From assembly GCF_040096225.1 (NCBI RefSeq), contig NZ_JBBMFC010000007.1, forward strand, positions 1-64,000: a stretch of 64,000 bases of DNA, given 5' to 3'. Under the pieces are notes generated by a model. The model saw only the letters and a list, made by a program, of their open reading frames with translations, was not told the DNA's origin and searched no databases. A program made the translations under genes and the position numbers. Numbering within the stretch: position 1 is the stretch's first letter; every line of letters begins with the position of its first letter. Source of the stretch: Hominiventricola aquisgranensis. GTDB taxonomy: Bacteria; Bacillota; Clostridia; Lachnospirales; Lachnospiraceae. Shown here piece after piece: positions 1-8,224 of the stretch.

Positions 1-110
1 AAAGCTGTTCGTTTAAAAATTTTCAAAAGAATTTTCGAAGATTTTCAAAGCACTATTTAATTATCAAGGTTCATGTTTTTCTGTTTTGTTGTCTCACTGA
101 CAACTCTGAT

Positions 111-140
111 AGAATATCATATCTTGTTATATTTTGTCAA
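111..140 (-). promoter_or_regulatory. Promoter P2 of probable rRNA operon
   Basis: The minus strand shows a -35 TTGACA (140-135), an 18-nt spacer and a -10 TATTCT (116-111). The transcript would run off the left edge of the window. Downstream (positions 72-1) the leader contains AACCTTGATAA and then GTGCTTTGAAAAT, which resembles the boxA-bearing leaders of Firmicutes 16S rRNA genes. No rRNA sequence lies inside the window, so the assignment to an rrn operon is inference. Confidence 0.6.
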
Positions 141-238
141 CAACTTTTTTAACTTTTTTTATAAGTTTTTATAAGCTGTGATACTTAACAAAACAATTTA
201 TCTTTCAGTCTGTGGCTGCTCTCGCAACCAGCTTGATT

Positions 239-267
239 AGCATAGCATCAGAGCCATCGATTGTCAA
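239..267 (-). promoter_or_regulatory. Promoter P1 of probable rRNA operon
   Basis: The minus strand has a consensus -35 TTGACA (267-262), a 17-nt spacer and a -10 TATGCT (244-239) preceded by a TG extension. It lies about 125 bp upstream of a second strong promoter reading the same way. Tandem strong promoters ahead of a leader are typical of rRNA operons. The rest of 1-318 is AT-rich and holds no gene. Confidence 0.6.
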
Positions 268-318
268 TACCCAATTTTACATTTATTTACAAATTTTTTA
301 TTCGCTCTTTATATGACT

Positions 319-1827
319 TTAAGCCTCATTCTTGTCATCCAATTCAAACCAGAATTCTACACCATTGTCGTAGTTGATCACGCCATACTGCTGATGCATG
401 GACTCCATGATTGCTTTTACAATAGAAAGGCCTACTCCACTGCCTCCATACTCTCTGGTTCTTGCCTTGTCAACTTTATAGAATTTGTCCCAGATACGTC
501 CCACATCTTCCTCTGGAATCGGTTTTCCGGTATTGAAGACACCAGCTCTCACATGTCCATCTTGTCTCTGGATCGTAATCTTGATAATTTTCTCCCCATC
601 CACATGATTCAATGCATTACTGATATAGTTATTAAGTACCTGCTCCATCTTGAATTCATTTGCCCAGGCATAGACTGGCTCCTGCACATCATACACCAGC
701 TTCACATCCTTCTGTTCAAAGAGCACCTGCATGGAACGAAGCATATTATGGATCATGGAAGCCAGATCAAACCGTTCCATAGTCACCACTTCATTGCCAA
801 ATTCCAGTTCATTGAGAGTCAGCAGATTCTTCACCAGCTTGTTCATCTTACCCGCTTCATCCATGATTACATCGCAATAGAACTCCCGACTCTCCGGATC
901 GTCGTTGATACACTCTTTTAATCCTTCTGCATACCCTTGTACCAGTGCAATCGGTGTCTTCAATTCATGTGACACATTGGAGAGAAATTCTTTTCTCATC
1001 TCATCTCGCTTCTCTTTCTGCTCAATATCCCGCTGCAGTTCGTTATTGGCTGTCTTCAATTCTGAGATGGTCTTCTCCAGGGTCTCCGATAACTGATTCA
1101 TATGATTTCCCAGAAAAATAATCTCAGAATCTCTTCCGCCTTCAAATTTCACATCAAAATCCAGATCACTCATACGTTCTGATAGCCGTGCCAGTTCCAG
1201 GATCGGTTCGGAAATACGTTTGGACACCCAATGGATGATAAATGCGCCAACCAGCAATACGATACTTCCCACATAGATGAGAAAACGGTTTGCCAAAGAC
1301 ACACTTTCCCTGATCGGTTCTACCGCTGTCCGGATAATAAAAGGTTCTCCGCCGCTTAACACACCTGCCATTTTCAGATATCCACCGTTTGGTGAATCCC
1401 TGTTCACACTCATCAGATACTGATCATTCTCTGCCAGAATAGATTTCTGATTCGGCCGTATTCCCAGCACATATTCATACAGATCCCGCTGTAGTTCCTC
1501 CGAATCATGAACAGATGTCAGCCTTGCCCGTCCATTTTGATCCATGACAAACAGACTGATATTATCGGTCTCACAGATTGTCCGAAGTCCAGCCAGAAAT
1601 TTTTCGCCGCTCAGATTATCAGCCTTCGAAGCTTCATCCATATATTCATAAGCTTCTTTGATCGCCATGAGTTTGTTCTTTATATAGTAGTCCTGCAGGA
1701 AAAAAATATTTGCCACCCAGCAGGCCGCCAGTGCCACGATCAGGACTGCCGAGAAAATAATAGTCATTCGGGTTCCTATGGATCTCACTTTTTTCACTTT
1801 ATTTTTCTGTCTTTGTTCTGTATGCAT
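319..1827 (-). CDS. Two-component sensor histidine kinase (HAMP, HisKA, HATPase)
   Basis: Membrane sensor kinase of about 502 residues. A basic N-terminus is followed by a first membrane helix (ending in the ALAACWVANIFF stretch), an extracytoplasmic sensing domain of about 130 residues, a second helix and a HAMP linker. The phospho-acceptor H-box reads SNVSHELKTP, the N-box NNYISNALNH and the G-box GGSGVGLSIVK, so it looks catalytically intact. The ATG at 1827 is preferred to an upstream TTG at 1857 because a GGGAG ribosome site precedes it and the longer form would run into a terminator hairpin. It follows the hydrogenase operon on the same strand with that hairpin between them. No response regulator is adjacent; the OmpR-type regulator at 6772 is a possible but unproven partner. 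Its signal is unknown. Confidence 0.88.
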   Translation of the reverse strand: MHTEQRQKNKVKKVRSIGTRMTIIFSAVLIVALAACWVANIFFLQDYYIKNKLMAIKEAYEYMDEASKADNLSGEKFLAGLRTICETDNISLFVMDQNGRARLTSVHDSEELQRDLYEYVLGIRPNQKSILAENDQYLMSVNRDSPNGGYLKMAGVLSGGEPFIIRTAVEPIRESVSLANRFLIYVGSIVLLVGAFIIHWVSKRISEPILELARLSERMSDLDFDVKFEGGRDSEIIFLGNHMNQLSETLEKTISELKTANNELQRDIEQKEKRDEMRKEFLSNVSHELKTPIALVQGYAEGLKECINDDPESREFYCDVIMDEAGKMNKLVKNLLTLNELEFGNEVVTMERFDLASMIHNMLRSMQVLFEQKDVKLVYDVQEPVYAWANEFKMEQVLNNYISNALNHVDGEKIIKITIQRQDGHVRAGVFNTGKPIPEEDVGRIWDKFYKVDKARTREYGGSGVGLSIVKAIMESMHQQYGVINYDNGVEFWFELDDKNEA

Positions 1828-1848
1828 ACTTCCATCTCCCGTACTGAA

Positions 1849-1880
1849 AAAAGGCAAAGCACCGAGGCGCTTTGCCTTTT
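1849..1880 (-). terminator. Terminator or attenuator hairpin after hydA
   Basis: A perfect 12-bp stem AAAAGGCAAAGC / GCTTTGCCTTTT with an 8-nt loop is flanked by A and T runs, so it could work in either direction. It lies 70 bp after the hydA stop and 21 bp before the kinase start codon. That leaves no room for a separate kinase promoter between hairpin and gene, so kinase expression probably depends on read-through. Confidence 0.8.
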
Positions 1881-1950
1881 ACTGCTGTATTTTATTGTAT
1901 CACATCACAGAAAAACGTCTATGCTTTTCACAGGAATTTCATATTCCTTC

Positions 1951-3651
1951 CTATGAAGAACAAAACTCATGATTATGAAGCAGTTCATGTTCTTTTCCTT
2001 TGAGGAATCCTTCGTACAGAGACATGATCATCGGGTTTTCATCACTCTTCTTGATCACTGCCACATTATCTGCCCGATAGATGCCTTCCGTTCTGGCTGC
2101 CTTGGTACGGTCGCCTGCCAGTCTCGGCTGGCCTCCACCCATAATACAGCCTCTGCGGCACGCCATTACTTCGATCAGATGGTAATTCTTCTCTCCGCTC
2201 TTCACCTGCTCCATAACTGCTCTTGCATTTGCCAGTCCACTGACAACGCAGATATTCAGGTCGATTCCCTCATAAGGAATGGAGAACTCTCTGATAAATC
2301 CACCGTCACGAACACCACACTCGGCAATAGCTTCCAGCGTTTCTTTGTCATGTCCTGGCACCAGCCGGCGGATCACCGCCTCGGTTACTCCACCAGTTAC
2401 ACCAAAGATCACACCTCCGCCGGAACCAAATCCAAACGGAATATCAGAAGACTCTGGCTCCAGTTCTGCAAATTCAATACCGGTCATGCGGATCATATCG
2501 ATCAGCTCCGTGGTAGTAATTACATAATCTGTATCCTGTTCTCCATGTGTGAAACTGTTAGATCTCTTTGCCTCCATCTTCTTAGCTGTACACGGCATGA
2601 AAGAAACCATCACTGTCTTCTTGCCTTCCGGATTGTTTGCCGGATCGCGGAACCATTCTTTGGTCACTGCTGACATCATTCCCTGTGGAGAACGGCAGGT
2701 AGATACATGTTCCTTATATTCCGGGAACTGATCTCCCACAAATTTAACCCATGCCGGACAGCAGGAAGTCAGAAGCGGAAGCTTCTCGCCAGTTTTCAGG
2801 CGGTTCAGGAACTCCGCAGATTCCTCCATGATAGTCATATCGGCACTGAATGTAGTATCATATACTTCATCAAATCCAATACGGTGAAGCACATTGACGA
2901 TCTTGCCCATGACACTCTTACCCTTTGGCAGACCAAAGGCGCTTCCTACTGCCACACGGACAGCCGGTGCCACCTGTGCGACAACTCTGACATCAGGATC
3001 AGCCAAAGCTTCCCATACTGCCTCTCTGTTGTGACGGATACTGATTGCTCCGGTCGGACAGAAGATCTGACACTGACCACAGTTTACGCAGTCTGTCGCA
3101 GCGATCTCTTTGTCAAATGCCGGCATAACCATAGCTTCTGAACCACGAAATGCAAAATCCAATGCGCCTACACCCTGCAGTTCGTTGCAGACACGAACGC
3201 AATTACCACAGAGAATACATTTATTCGGATCTCTGACGATAGACGGAGAACTGAAATCCAGTGGCTTCTGTTCTCTGTAATTGCTGTATCGTACAGAAGT
3301 CACGCCAAAACGGTGTGCCAGTGTCTGCAGATTACAGTCACCACTCTTAACACAGGTCGTACAGTCTCTGCAGTGAGATGCAAGCAGAAGCTCAATGATC
3401 AGTTTTCTGTATTTTTTTAATTTTCCGGTATTGGTGTAGATCACCATGCCGTCTCTTGGTTCTTCTGAGCAGGAAGCAAAAGTTCTTCCTCTGTCATCCT
3501 CTACCGTACACAGACGACAGGCTCCAAACGTGGACAATTCCGAGTGATAGCATAATGTTGGAATATCAATACCCGCTTTGCGGATAACAGTCAGGAGGTT
3601 CTTCTCATCGGTAAATTCTACTTTTCTTCCATCGATTGTAATTGTTCCCAT
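1951..3651 (-). CDS. hydA: [FeFe] hydrogenase catalytic subunit HydA (bifurcating type)
   Basis: Catalytic subunit that reduces protons to H2 using electrons from ferredoxin and NADH. Visible cofactor sites in order: an N-terminal [2Fe-2S] set (C34, C45, C48, C61), a His-ligated [4Fe-4S] set (H93, C97, C100, C106), two ferredoxin-type clusters (C145-C155 region and C188-C198 region), then the H-cluster domain. The H-cluster motifs are TSCCPAW (C297/C298), MPCTAKKME (C354) and MACRRGCIMGGGQP (C498, C502); the usual PG of the third motif is RR here. It is the last gene of hydCBA, with a GGGGGG ribosome site before ATG 3651 and an 11-bp gap to hydB. The HydB/HydC partners support an electron-bifurcating trimeric enzyme rather than a stand-alone ferredoxin hydrogenase. 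H-cluster maturases (hydEFG) are not in the window. Confidence 0.93.
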   Translation of the reverse strand: MGTITIDGRKVEFTDEKNLLTVIRKAGIDIPTLCYHSELSTFGACRLCTVEDDRGRTFASCSEEPRDGMVIYTNTGKLKKYRKLIIELLLASHCRDCTTCVKSGDCNLQTLAHRFGVTSVRYSNYREQKPLDFSSPSIVRDPNKCILCGNCVRVCNELQGVGALDFAFRGSEAMVMPAFDKEIAATDCVNCGQCQIFCPTGAISIRHNREAVWEALADPDVRVVAQVAPAVRVAVGSAFGLPKGKSVMGKIVNVLHRIGFDEVYDTTFSADMTIMEESAEFLNRLKTGEKLPLLTSCCPAWVKFVGDQFPEYKEHVSTCRSPQGMMSAVTKEWFRDPANNPEGKKTVMVSFMPCTAKKMEAKRSNSFTHGEQDTDYVITTTELIDMIRMTGIEFAELEPESSDIPFGFGSGGGVIFGVTGGVTEAVIRRLVPGHDKETLEAIAECGVRDGGFIREFSIPYEGIDLNICVVSGLANARAVMEQVKSGEKNYHLIEVMACRRGCIMGGGQPRLAGDRTKAARTEGIYRADNVAVIKKSDENPMIMSLYEGFLKGKEHELLHNHEFCSS

Positions 3652-3662
3652 ATTCGTCCCCC

Positions 3663-5543
3663 CTATGCTTCAATATAGACAGCGTCAAATGCACAGTTAT
3701 CCTTACATGCCGAACACTTGATGCACAGGCTCGGATCAATGTGGTAGCTCTCCTTACGCACACCTGTGATAGCTCCCACCGGACAGTTCTTTGCACACTT
3801 TCCACAGCCCTTACAGAACTCTGGGTTGATAATGAATCTGCGCATTGCCTGACAGACTTTTGCACGACACTTGTGGTCACGGATATGTTCCTCATACTCA
3901 TCCCGGAAGGTCTTCAGAGTACTGAGCACCGGCAGCGGCGCACTCTTCCCAAGTCCGCACAGAGCCATGCTCTGAATCATTTTTGCCAGTTCCTCCAGAC
4001 GGTCCAGATCTTCCATTTCACCTTCATCATTCACGATCCGCTCCAGGATCTCCAGCATTCTCTTGGTTCCTTCCCGACACGGAACACATTTTCCACAGGA
4101 CTCTCTCTGGGTAAAGCTCATGAAGAAACGGGCAACCTCTACCATACAGGTATTGGTATCCATAACTACCATTCCACCGGATCCTACGATTGCATCGAAT
4201 TTCTTTACAGAGTCAAAATCCAGAGGCTCATCCAGATGTTTCTCTGTCAGACATCCACCGGAAGGTCCACCGATCTGAACTGCTTTGAACTGAGCACCAT
4301 TTTTGAGACCGCCACCAATATCAAAGATGATCTGGCGAAGGGTACTTCCCATCGGCACCTCGATCAGACCTGTATTTTCAATAGATCCAGTCAATGAGAA
4401 GGTCTTGGTTCCCGGGCTGCCCTCTGTACCGATGGTACGATACCAGTCTGCTCCTTGCAGAATGATTTTCGGCACATTGGCATAAGTCTCTACGTTATTT
4501 AATACGGTCGGCTTCTCCCACAGACCTTTTTCTACGGTTCTTGGCGGTTTCACACGCGGCATACCACGCTTGCCTTCAATAGAAGCAGTCAGTGCAGAAC
4601 CTTCTCCACAGACAAATGCACCTGCTCCTCTGTTAATATGTAAGCGGAAAGAAAAATCTGTTCCCAGAATATGGTCTCCCAAGAGTCCTCTCTCTTCCAG
4701 CTGTGCAATAGCATGACGAAGTCTTGCTACAGACATCGGATATTCCGCACGTACATAAATATATCCCTCTGAAGATTCTACTGCGTAAGCGGCGATCATC
4801 ATGCCTTCGATCAGTTTGAACGGATCGCCTTCCATAACGGAACCATCCATGAACGCTCCAGGGTCACCCTCATCACCATTACATACTACATAACGGGTCT
4901 TCTCAGCCTGACGTGCCACCTGTTTCCATTTCTTACCACAGGGGAATCCTCCGCCTCCACGTCCACGAAGTCCGGAACGGTCAACTTCATTGATCACATC
5001 CTCTTTGGACATCTCAAACATGGCTTTTGACAGTGCTTCAAAACCTCCTGCTGCAATATATTCATCCAACGACTCCGCATCCACACGACCACAGTTTTCC
5101 AGAACGATTCTGGTCTGCTTTGCCATAAACGGAATATCTTCCGGATGACGATAATGCACGTCTTTCTTTGAATAAAGAAGGCGTTCTACCACTTCTCCAT
5201 GTAGAACAGTCTGTTCAAAAATCTCCTGGCAGTCCTCTTTCTGCACTTTTACGTACTGGATAGTCTCTCCGCCTCTCTGAATTCTGACCAGGGGTCCTAA
5301 CTCACAGAAGCCCTGACATCCTGTCTTCTTTACCCCCACATGCTCTCCCTCATCATGTGGTGCAAAATCCAGACAGACATTTGGCGTATCTCTTACAAGT
5401 TCCAGAAATTCCTCATAAATCTTTGTTGAACCGGTTGCAATACAGCCGGTGCCGGAACAGACAAGAATGCGGCAGTCACAGTCTTCTATATGCGCTTTGG
5501 CCGCCGTCCGCACCTGCATTAAATCTTCTCTGTTTTTAATCAT
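3663..5543 (-). CDS. hydB: NADH-binding hydrogenase subunit HydB (NuoF-like)
   Basis: Flavin- and NAD(H)-binding subunit of the bifurcating hydrogenase. The 626 residues comprise an N-terminal thioredoxin-like [2Fe-2S] domain (ends in GCQGFCELGP), the NuoF-type FMN/NADH domain (RGRGGGGFPCG, CNGDEGDPGAFMDGSV), an SLBB domain, the NuoF [4Fe-4S] site ESCGKCVPCREG, and a C-terminal pair of ferredoxin clusters (CKGCGKCAKNCP, CIKCSACKDNC). The N- and C-terminal additions are what set HydB apart from plain complex I NuoF. Its ATG overlaps the hydC stop by one base (TGATG), so the two are probably translationally coupled. Confidence 0.93.
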   Translation of the reverse strand: MIKNREDLMQVRTAAKAHIEDCDCRILVCSGTGCIATGSTKIYEEFLELVRDTPNVCLDFAPHDEGEHVGVKKTGCQGFCELGPLVRIQRGGETIQYVKVQKEDCQEIFEQTVLHGEVVERLLYSKKDVHYRHPEDIPFMAKQTRIVLENCGRVDAESLDEYIAAGGFEALSKAMFEMSKEDVINEVDRSGLRGRGGGGFPCGKKWKQVARQAEKTRYVVCNGDEGDPGAFMDGSVMEGDPFKLIEGMMIAAYAVESSEGYIYVRAEYPMSVARLRHAIAQLEERGLLGDHILGTDFSFRLHINRGAGAFVCGEGSALTASIEGKRGMPRVKPPRTVEKGLWEKPTVLNNVETYANVPKIILQGADWYRTIGTEGSPGTKTFSLTGSIENTGLIEVPMGSTLRQIIFDIGGGLKNGAQFKAVQIGGPSGGCLTEKHLDEPLDFDSVKKFDAIVGSGGMVVMDTNTCMVEVARFFMSFTQRESCGKCVPCREGTKRMLEILERIVNDEGEMEDLDRLEELAKMIQSMALCGLGKSAPLPVLSTLKTFRDEYEEHIRDHKCRAKVCQAMRRFIINPEFCKGCGKCAKNCPVGAITGVRKESYHIDPSLCIKCSACKDNCAFDAVYIEA

Positions 5544-6019
5544 CAGCCAATACCTCTCAATTCTTCAATCACTGCCAGCGCTTTCTCCGGTGTCATGGAA
5601 GGATGCACCTCTTCATTGACCATCATGGTAGGCGCAAGTCCACAGGCACCCAGACAGGATACGGTCTCTACGGTGAACATCATGTCGTCAGTCGTATGCT
5701 TTTTCCTGCTCAATCCAAGTTCTTTCCAAAGTGCTTCCAACACCGGCATAGATTTACGTACATGACAGGCCGTTCCGTCACACACTTTGATCACATATTT
5801 TCCCTTGGCTTCAAAAGAAAAATTCTCATAGAAAGTAGCGACGCTGTAAGCTTTTGCCTCTGTGATTCCGATCTGTTCGGCTACATAAGTTAACAGTTCC
5901 CCCGGCAGGTAGCGGTACTCCGCCTGAATATCCTGCATAATTGGAATCAGCGAACCGGCTTTCTTGCCGTAGTGCTCGATGATCTCGTCTGTCTTACGAT
6001 AATAAGACTGGTCCAGCAT
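5543..6019 (-). CDS. hydC: Hydrogenase [2Fe-2S] subunit HydC (NuoE-like)
   Basis: Small electron-transfer subunit of 158 residues, thioredoxin fold. The four cysteines of the NuoE-type [2Fe-2S] cluster are visible in CDGTACHVRKS and CLGACGLAP. It is the first gene of the hydCBA operon, with a strong AAGGAGG ribosome site before ATG 6019 and a promoter about 65 bp upstream. Together with HydB it is expected to pass electrons between NADH and HydA in the cytoplasm. Confidence 0.93.
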   Translation of the reverse strand: MLDQSYYRKTDEIIEHYGKKAGSLIPIMQDIQAEYRYLPGELLTYVAEQIGITEAKAYSVATFYENFSFEAKGKYVIKVCDGTACHVRKSMPVLEALWKELGLSRKKHTTDDMMFTVETVSCLGACGLAPTMMVNEEVHPSMTPEKALAVIEELRGIG

Positions 6020-6050
6020 TCCTTATTCCTCCTTGTCCCATATATTTATT

Positions 6051-6067
6051 TTGTGCAGTTCGCACAT
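6051..6067. promoter_or_regulatory. Inverted repeat, candidate operator in hydC leader
   Basis: TTGTGC-AGTTC-GCACAT is an imperfect palindrome just downstream of the hydC -10 element and upstream of its ribosome site. The TTGTG...CACA half-sites recall the redox repressor Rex, a known regulator of clostridial hydrogenase operons, but the spacing is one base shorter than the Rex consensus. A role as operator is therefore only a suggestion. Confidence 0.35.
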
Positions 6068-6081
6068 AACCCTATGAATAT

Positions 6082-6110
6082 ATATTATCATTTTCTGGTA
6101 TTATGCACAA
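6082..6110 (-). promoter_or_regulatory. Promoter of hydCBA
   Basis: Minus strand -35 TTGTGC (6110-6105), 17-nt spacer, -10 TAATAT (6087-6082). It lies 63 bp before the hydC start and diverges from the ssrA promoter. Confidence 0.55.
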
Positions 6111-6223
6111 TATACGAAATAAACAGTTTTTTACTATGCATTTTGACAAATTCAGCAGTTAGTTTTTATAAATGTGCTTTATACAAACGATGTATCTTCT
6201 GTCTTTTGTATTACAAAAACTAC

Positions 6224-6252
6224 TTGACATCGTACTTTCCATCCTCTATCAT
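6224..6252 (+). promoter_or_regulatory. Promoter of ssrA
   Basis: A consensus -35 TTGACA (6224-6229), 17-nt spacer and -10 TATCAT (6247-6252) predict a start near 6259, about 40 nt before the mature tmRNA 5' end. That is consistent with a precursor trimmed by RNase P. Confidence 0.7.
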
Positions 6253-6298
6253 GTATCAAAGATGCAATTTCACTTTGGCGTAAGCTTTACATGTTTTC

Positions 6299-6635
6299 GG
6301 GCTTGTAAAGGTTTCGACGGGGGTTTTGAAGTTGTGGCAGCCATCCGAAGGCACCGCGTAAGGTGCAAATCTAAATATAAACGCTGAAGATAATTTAGCA
6401 ATCGCTGCCTAATGGCAGCTGTCTGACTCAGAGCACCTACACTTTGTGACCCAGGCATCGACTATGTAGGAAACGACACACGCTAAGCTTTGCGCGTGTG
6501 GGCGTATCATGAAGCTACTAAAACTGTAAGCCTGTCATTTGGCGTGCAGCGGAGGGAATGTCAAACAAGTGACTGTGATGGGAGATACCGCAATGAATGG
6601 GCTTTCGGACGCGGGTTCGATTCCCGCCAGGTCCA
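6299..6635 (+). ncRNA. ssrA: Transfer-messenger RNA (tmRNA)
   Basis: Rescues stalled ribosomes and tags the unfinished protein for proteolysis, with SmpB. The 5' end GGGCTTGTAAAGGTTTCGAC and the 3' T-arm GCGGGTTCGATTCCCGC are hallmark sequences. The first seven bases pair with CAGGTCC (6628-6634) to form the acceptor stem, leaving A6635 as discriminator. CCA is not encoded (TAT follows), so it must be added after processing. The resume codon GCA is at 6365 and the tag frame ends at TAA 6410-6412, giving the encoded tag ANLNINAEDNLAIAA, ending in a protease-recognised AIAA. Pseudoknot-like pairings fill 6413-6600. Confidence 0.96.
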
Positions 6636-6644
6636 TATGGACGA

Positions 6645-6679
6645 GGAGTTCTGATTTTTAGAATCGGGGCTCTTTTTTT
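6645..6679 (+). terminator. Intrinsic terminator of ssrA
   Basis: A stem beginning GAGTTCTGATT and closing with AATCGGGGCTC (some G-U pairs in RNA) is followed by a run of seven T. It lies 10 bp after the tmRNA 3' end. Confidence 0.8.
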
Positions 6680-6771
6680 ATAAACAAAACCTTACATCGT
6701 TGTCTCATTTTCACAAAATAAACATATTCCCTTGCTACAATAAAACAAAAAGACCGGGAGGAGTGTCTGTC

Positions 6772-7446
6772 ATGGATAAACTGAAGATCCTTGTAGTTGA
6801 TGATGAAAGTCGCATGCGCAAGCTGGTCAGAGACTTTCTTGTAAAACAGAATTTTGATGTACTGGAAGCCGGAGACGGTGAAGAAGCGGTGGACATTTTC
6901 TTCCGCGAAAAAGATATTGCACTGATCATTCTGGATGTAATGATGCCGAAGATGGACGGCTGGCAGGTATGCCGTGAGATCCGCGCCTATTCCAAGGTTC
7001 CGATCATCATGCTGACTGCTAAGAGTGATGAGCGAGATGAACTCCAGGGATTTGATCTTGGTGTAGACGAATACATTACCAAGCCGTTCAGTCCTAAGAT
7101 TCTGGTTGCACGCGTGGAAGCGATCCTGCGCCGTTCCAATCTGCTCACCAATGAAGATATCATCTCTGCCGGCGGCATTGAACTGAATAAATCTGCTCAT
7201 CAGGTGAAGATTGACGGCAAGGACATTGAACTGAGCTTCAAGGAATTCGAACTGTTGGCTTATTTTATGGAAAATCAGGGCATCGCTCTGTCCCGTGAAA
7301 AAATTCTTAATAATGTGTGGAATTATGATTATTTCGGTGATGCCAGAACCATTGACACCCATGTAAAGAAACTGAGAAGCAAACTGGGTGAAAAAGGAGA
7401 ACTTATCAAAACCATCTGGGGAATGGGATATAAGTTTGAGCCATAA
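6772..7446 (+). CDS. OmpR/PhoB-family response regulator
   Basis: DNA-binding response regulator of 224 residues. The receiver domain shows the acidic pair VVDDE, the phospho-acceptor aspartate in ILDVMMPKMDGW and the switch lysine in TKPFSP. The C-terminal winged helix carries the typical RTIDTHVKKLRSKLG recognition helix and ends IKTIWGMGYKFEP. ATG 6772 is chosen because GGGAGGAG lies just upstream; a longer frame from 6700 lacks a ribosome site. It is monocistronic, so its kinase is elsewhere. The sensor kinase at 319-1827 is the nearest candidate, unproven. A long palindrome follows the stop codon and may terminate it. Confidence 0.9.
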   Translation: MDKLKILVVDDESRMRKLVRDFLVKQNFDVLEAGDGEEAVDIFFREKDIALIILDVMMPKMDGWQVCREIRAYSKVPIIMLTAKSDERDELQGFDLGVDEYITKPFSPKILVARVEAILRRSNLLTNEDIISAGGIELNKSAHQVKIDGKDIELSFKEFELLAYFMENQGIALSREKILNNVWNYDYFGDARTIDTHVKKLRSKLGEKGELIKTIWGMGYKFEP

Positions 7447-7468
7447 AATGCGATACTTGTAAACTTGT

Positions 7469-7640
7469 AACAGCCCGGGGTGACAGCATAAAAGCTCGTA
7501 TGACGTGTATCGGACAACGCAATCTCTGTGCATCGGCTGAATACGTACACTTTCAGTGTACGCACCAGCCGATACACGGAGCTCACGTATGTTCGCTCCA
7601 AGTCATACAGCGCAGTTTATTGCTGTCACCCTGGGCTGTT
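7469..7640. repeat. Long palindromic repeat element A (MITE-like)
   Basis: A 172-bp element whose outer arms are near-perfect inverted copies. The left arm starts AACAGCCCGGGGTGACAGCA and the right arm (7617-7640) differs by one substitution and one inserted base. Inside are nested palindromes: GTGTATCGG/CCGATACAC, ATCGGCTG/CAGCCGAT and a GTACACT-TTC-AGTGTAC tip. The arms resemble those of element B at 8225. It encodes no protein and could be a miniature mobile element, a bidirectional terminator or both. Confidence 0.75.
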
Positions 7641-8099
7641 GTAGGTTATAAAAGTATATTTTTTATTTGCTTCTTCTTTAGAAGTGAAGATTTCTATTTC
7701 TTCACAGACTTTTAATTCAGATTTCCAGTTCTTGCAATTTTCCAAAAATTCTTTAAGATCAGCAGCAATCAGATAAGTTTTTCTGTCTTTGTCGATATAG
7801 CAGATCGGCAAATCACTTTCTATATCTGTCGTTCCACCAACGGTTCCGATATAACCATCATCACTGTCCCAAGCCATAATATCGATCCATGGAACGGTAA
7901 AAAAATCTATATTCACCATCCTGTCATCAAAAATGAAATGAATGTCATACTCATCTGCATATCTCTGATATTCCTCATCTCTGTCTTCCACCGGCATGGA
8001 ATATGCCGTTGTTCCCACCGGGACGACCTCTTTTCCTGATACAAAAACCCCAATACAAGCTCCATCCACCTGACTCATGTCTACATAAACTCTCTCCAT
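7626..8099 (-). CDS. Hypothetical protein, faintly SMI1/KNR4 (SUKH)-like
   Basis: An acidic cytoplasmic protein of about 157 residues with no signal peptide or membrane segment. ATG 8099 is chosen because GGGGAG precedes it; an in-frame start six codons upstream has none. The C-terminal half (acidic DDGYIGTVGG turn, PICYIDKD, then ADLKEFLENC) recalls the layout of SUKH immunity-like proteins, but no diagnostic motif is secure and function is unknown. It is a single gene bracketed by the two palindromic elements. Its last codons (NSPG and stop) are written in the right arm of element A, so the present C-terminus may have been set by that insertion. Confidence 0.6.
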   Translation of the reverse strand: MERVYVDMSQVDGACIGVFVSGKEVVPVGTTAYSMPVEDRDEEYQRYADEYDIHFIFDDRMVNIDFFTVPWIDIMAWDSDDGYIGTVGGTTDIESDLPICYIDKDRKTYLIAADLKEFLENCKNWKSELKVCEEIEIFTSKEEANKKYTFITYNSPG

Positions 8100-8224
8100 A
8101 TTGCTCCCCATAAACACCAGCTTACTAACTCAAATATAGATGAATTTGTCGCTTTTGTAAACTTCCAACAGTTCCTCAAAAATCTTAACAACTATGCATC
8201 TGAATAAGTTTCATCAGAATCTGC

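Noticed and set aside
6051..6067. A bona fide Rex operator
   Set aside because: Half-sites match but the inner spacer is one base short of the consensus, so it is listed only as a candidate palindrome.
319..7446. Sensor kinase (319) and response regulator (6772) as a cognate pair
   Set aside because: They are 5 kb apart on opposite strands with other operons between; proximity alone does not support pairing.
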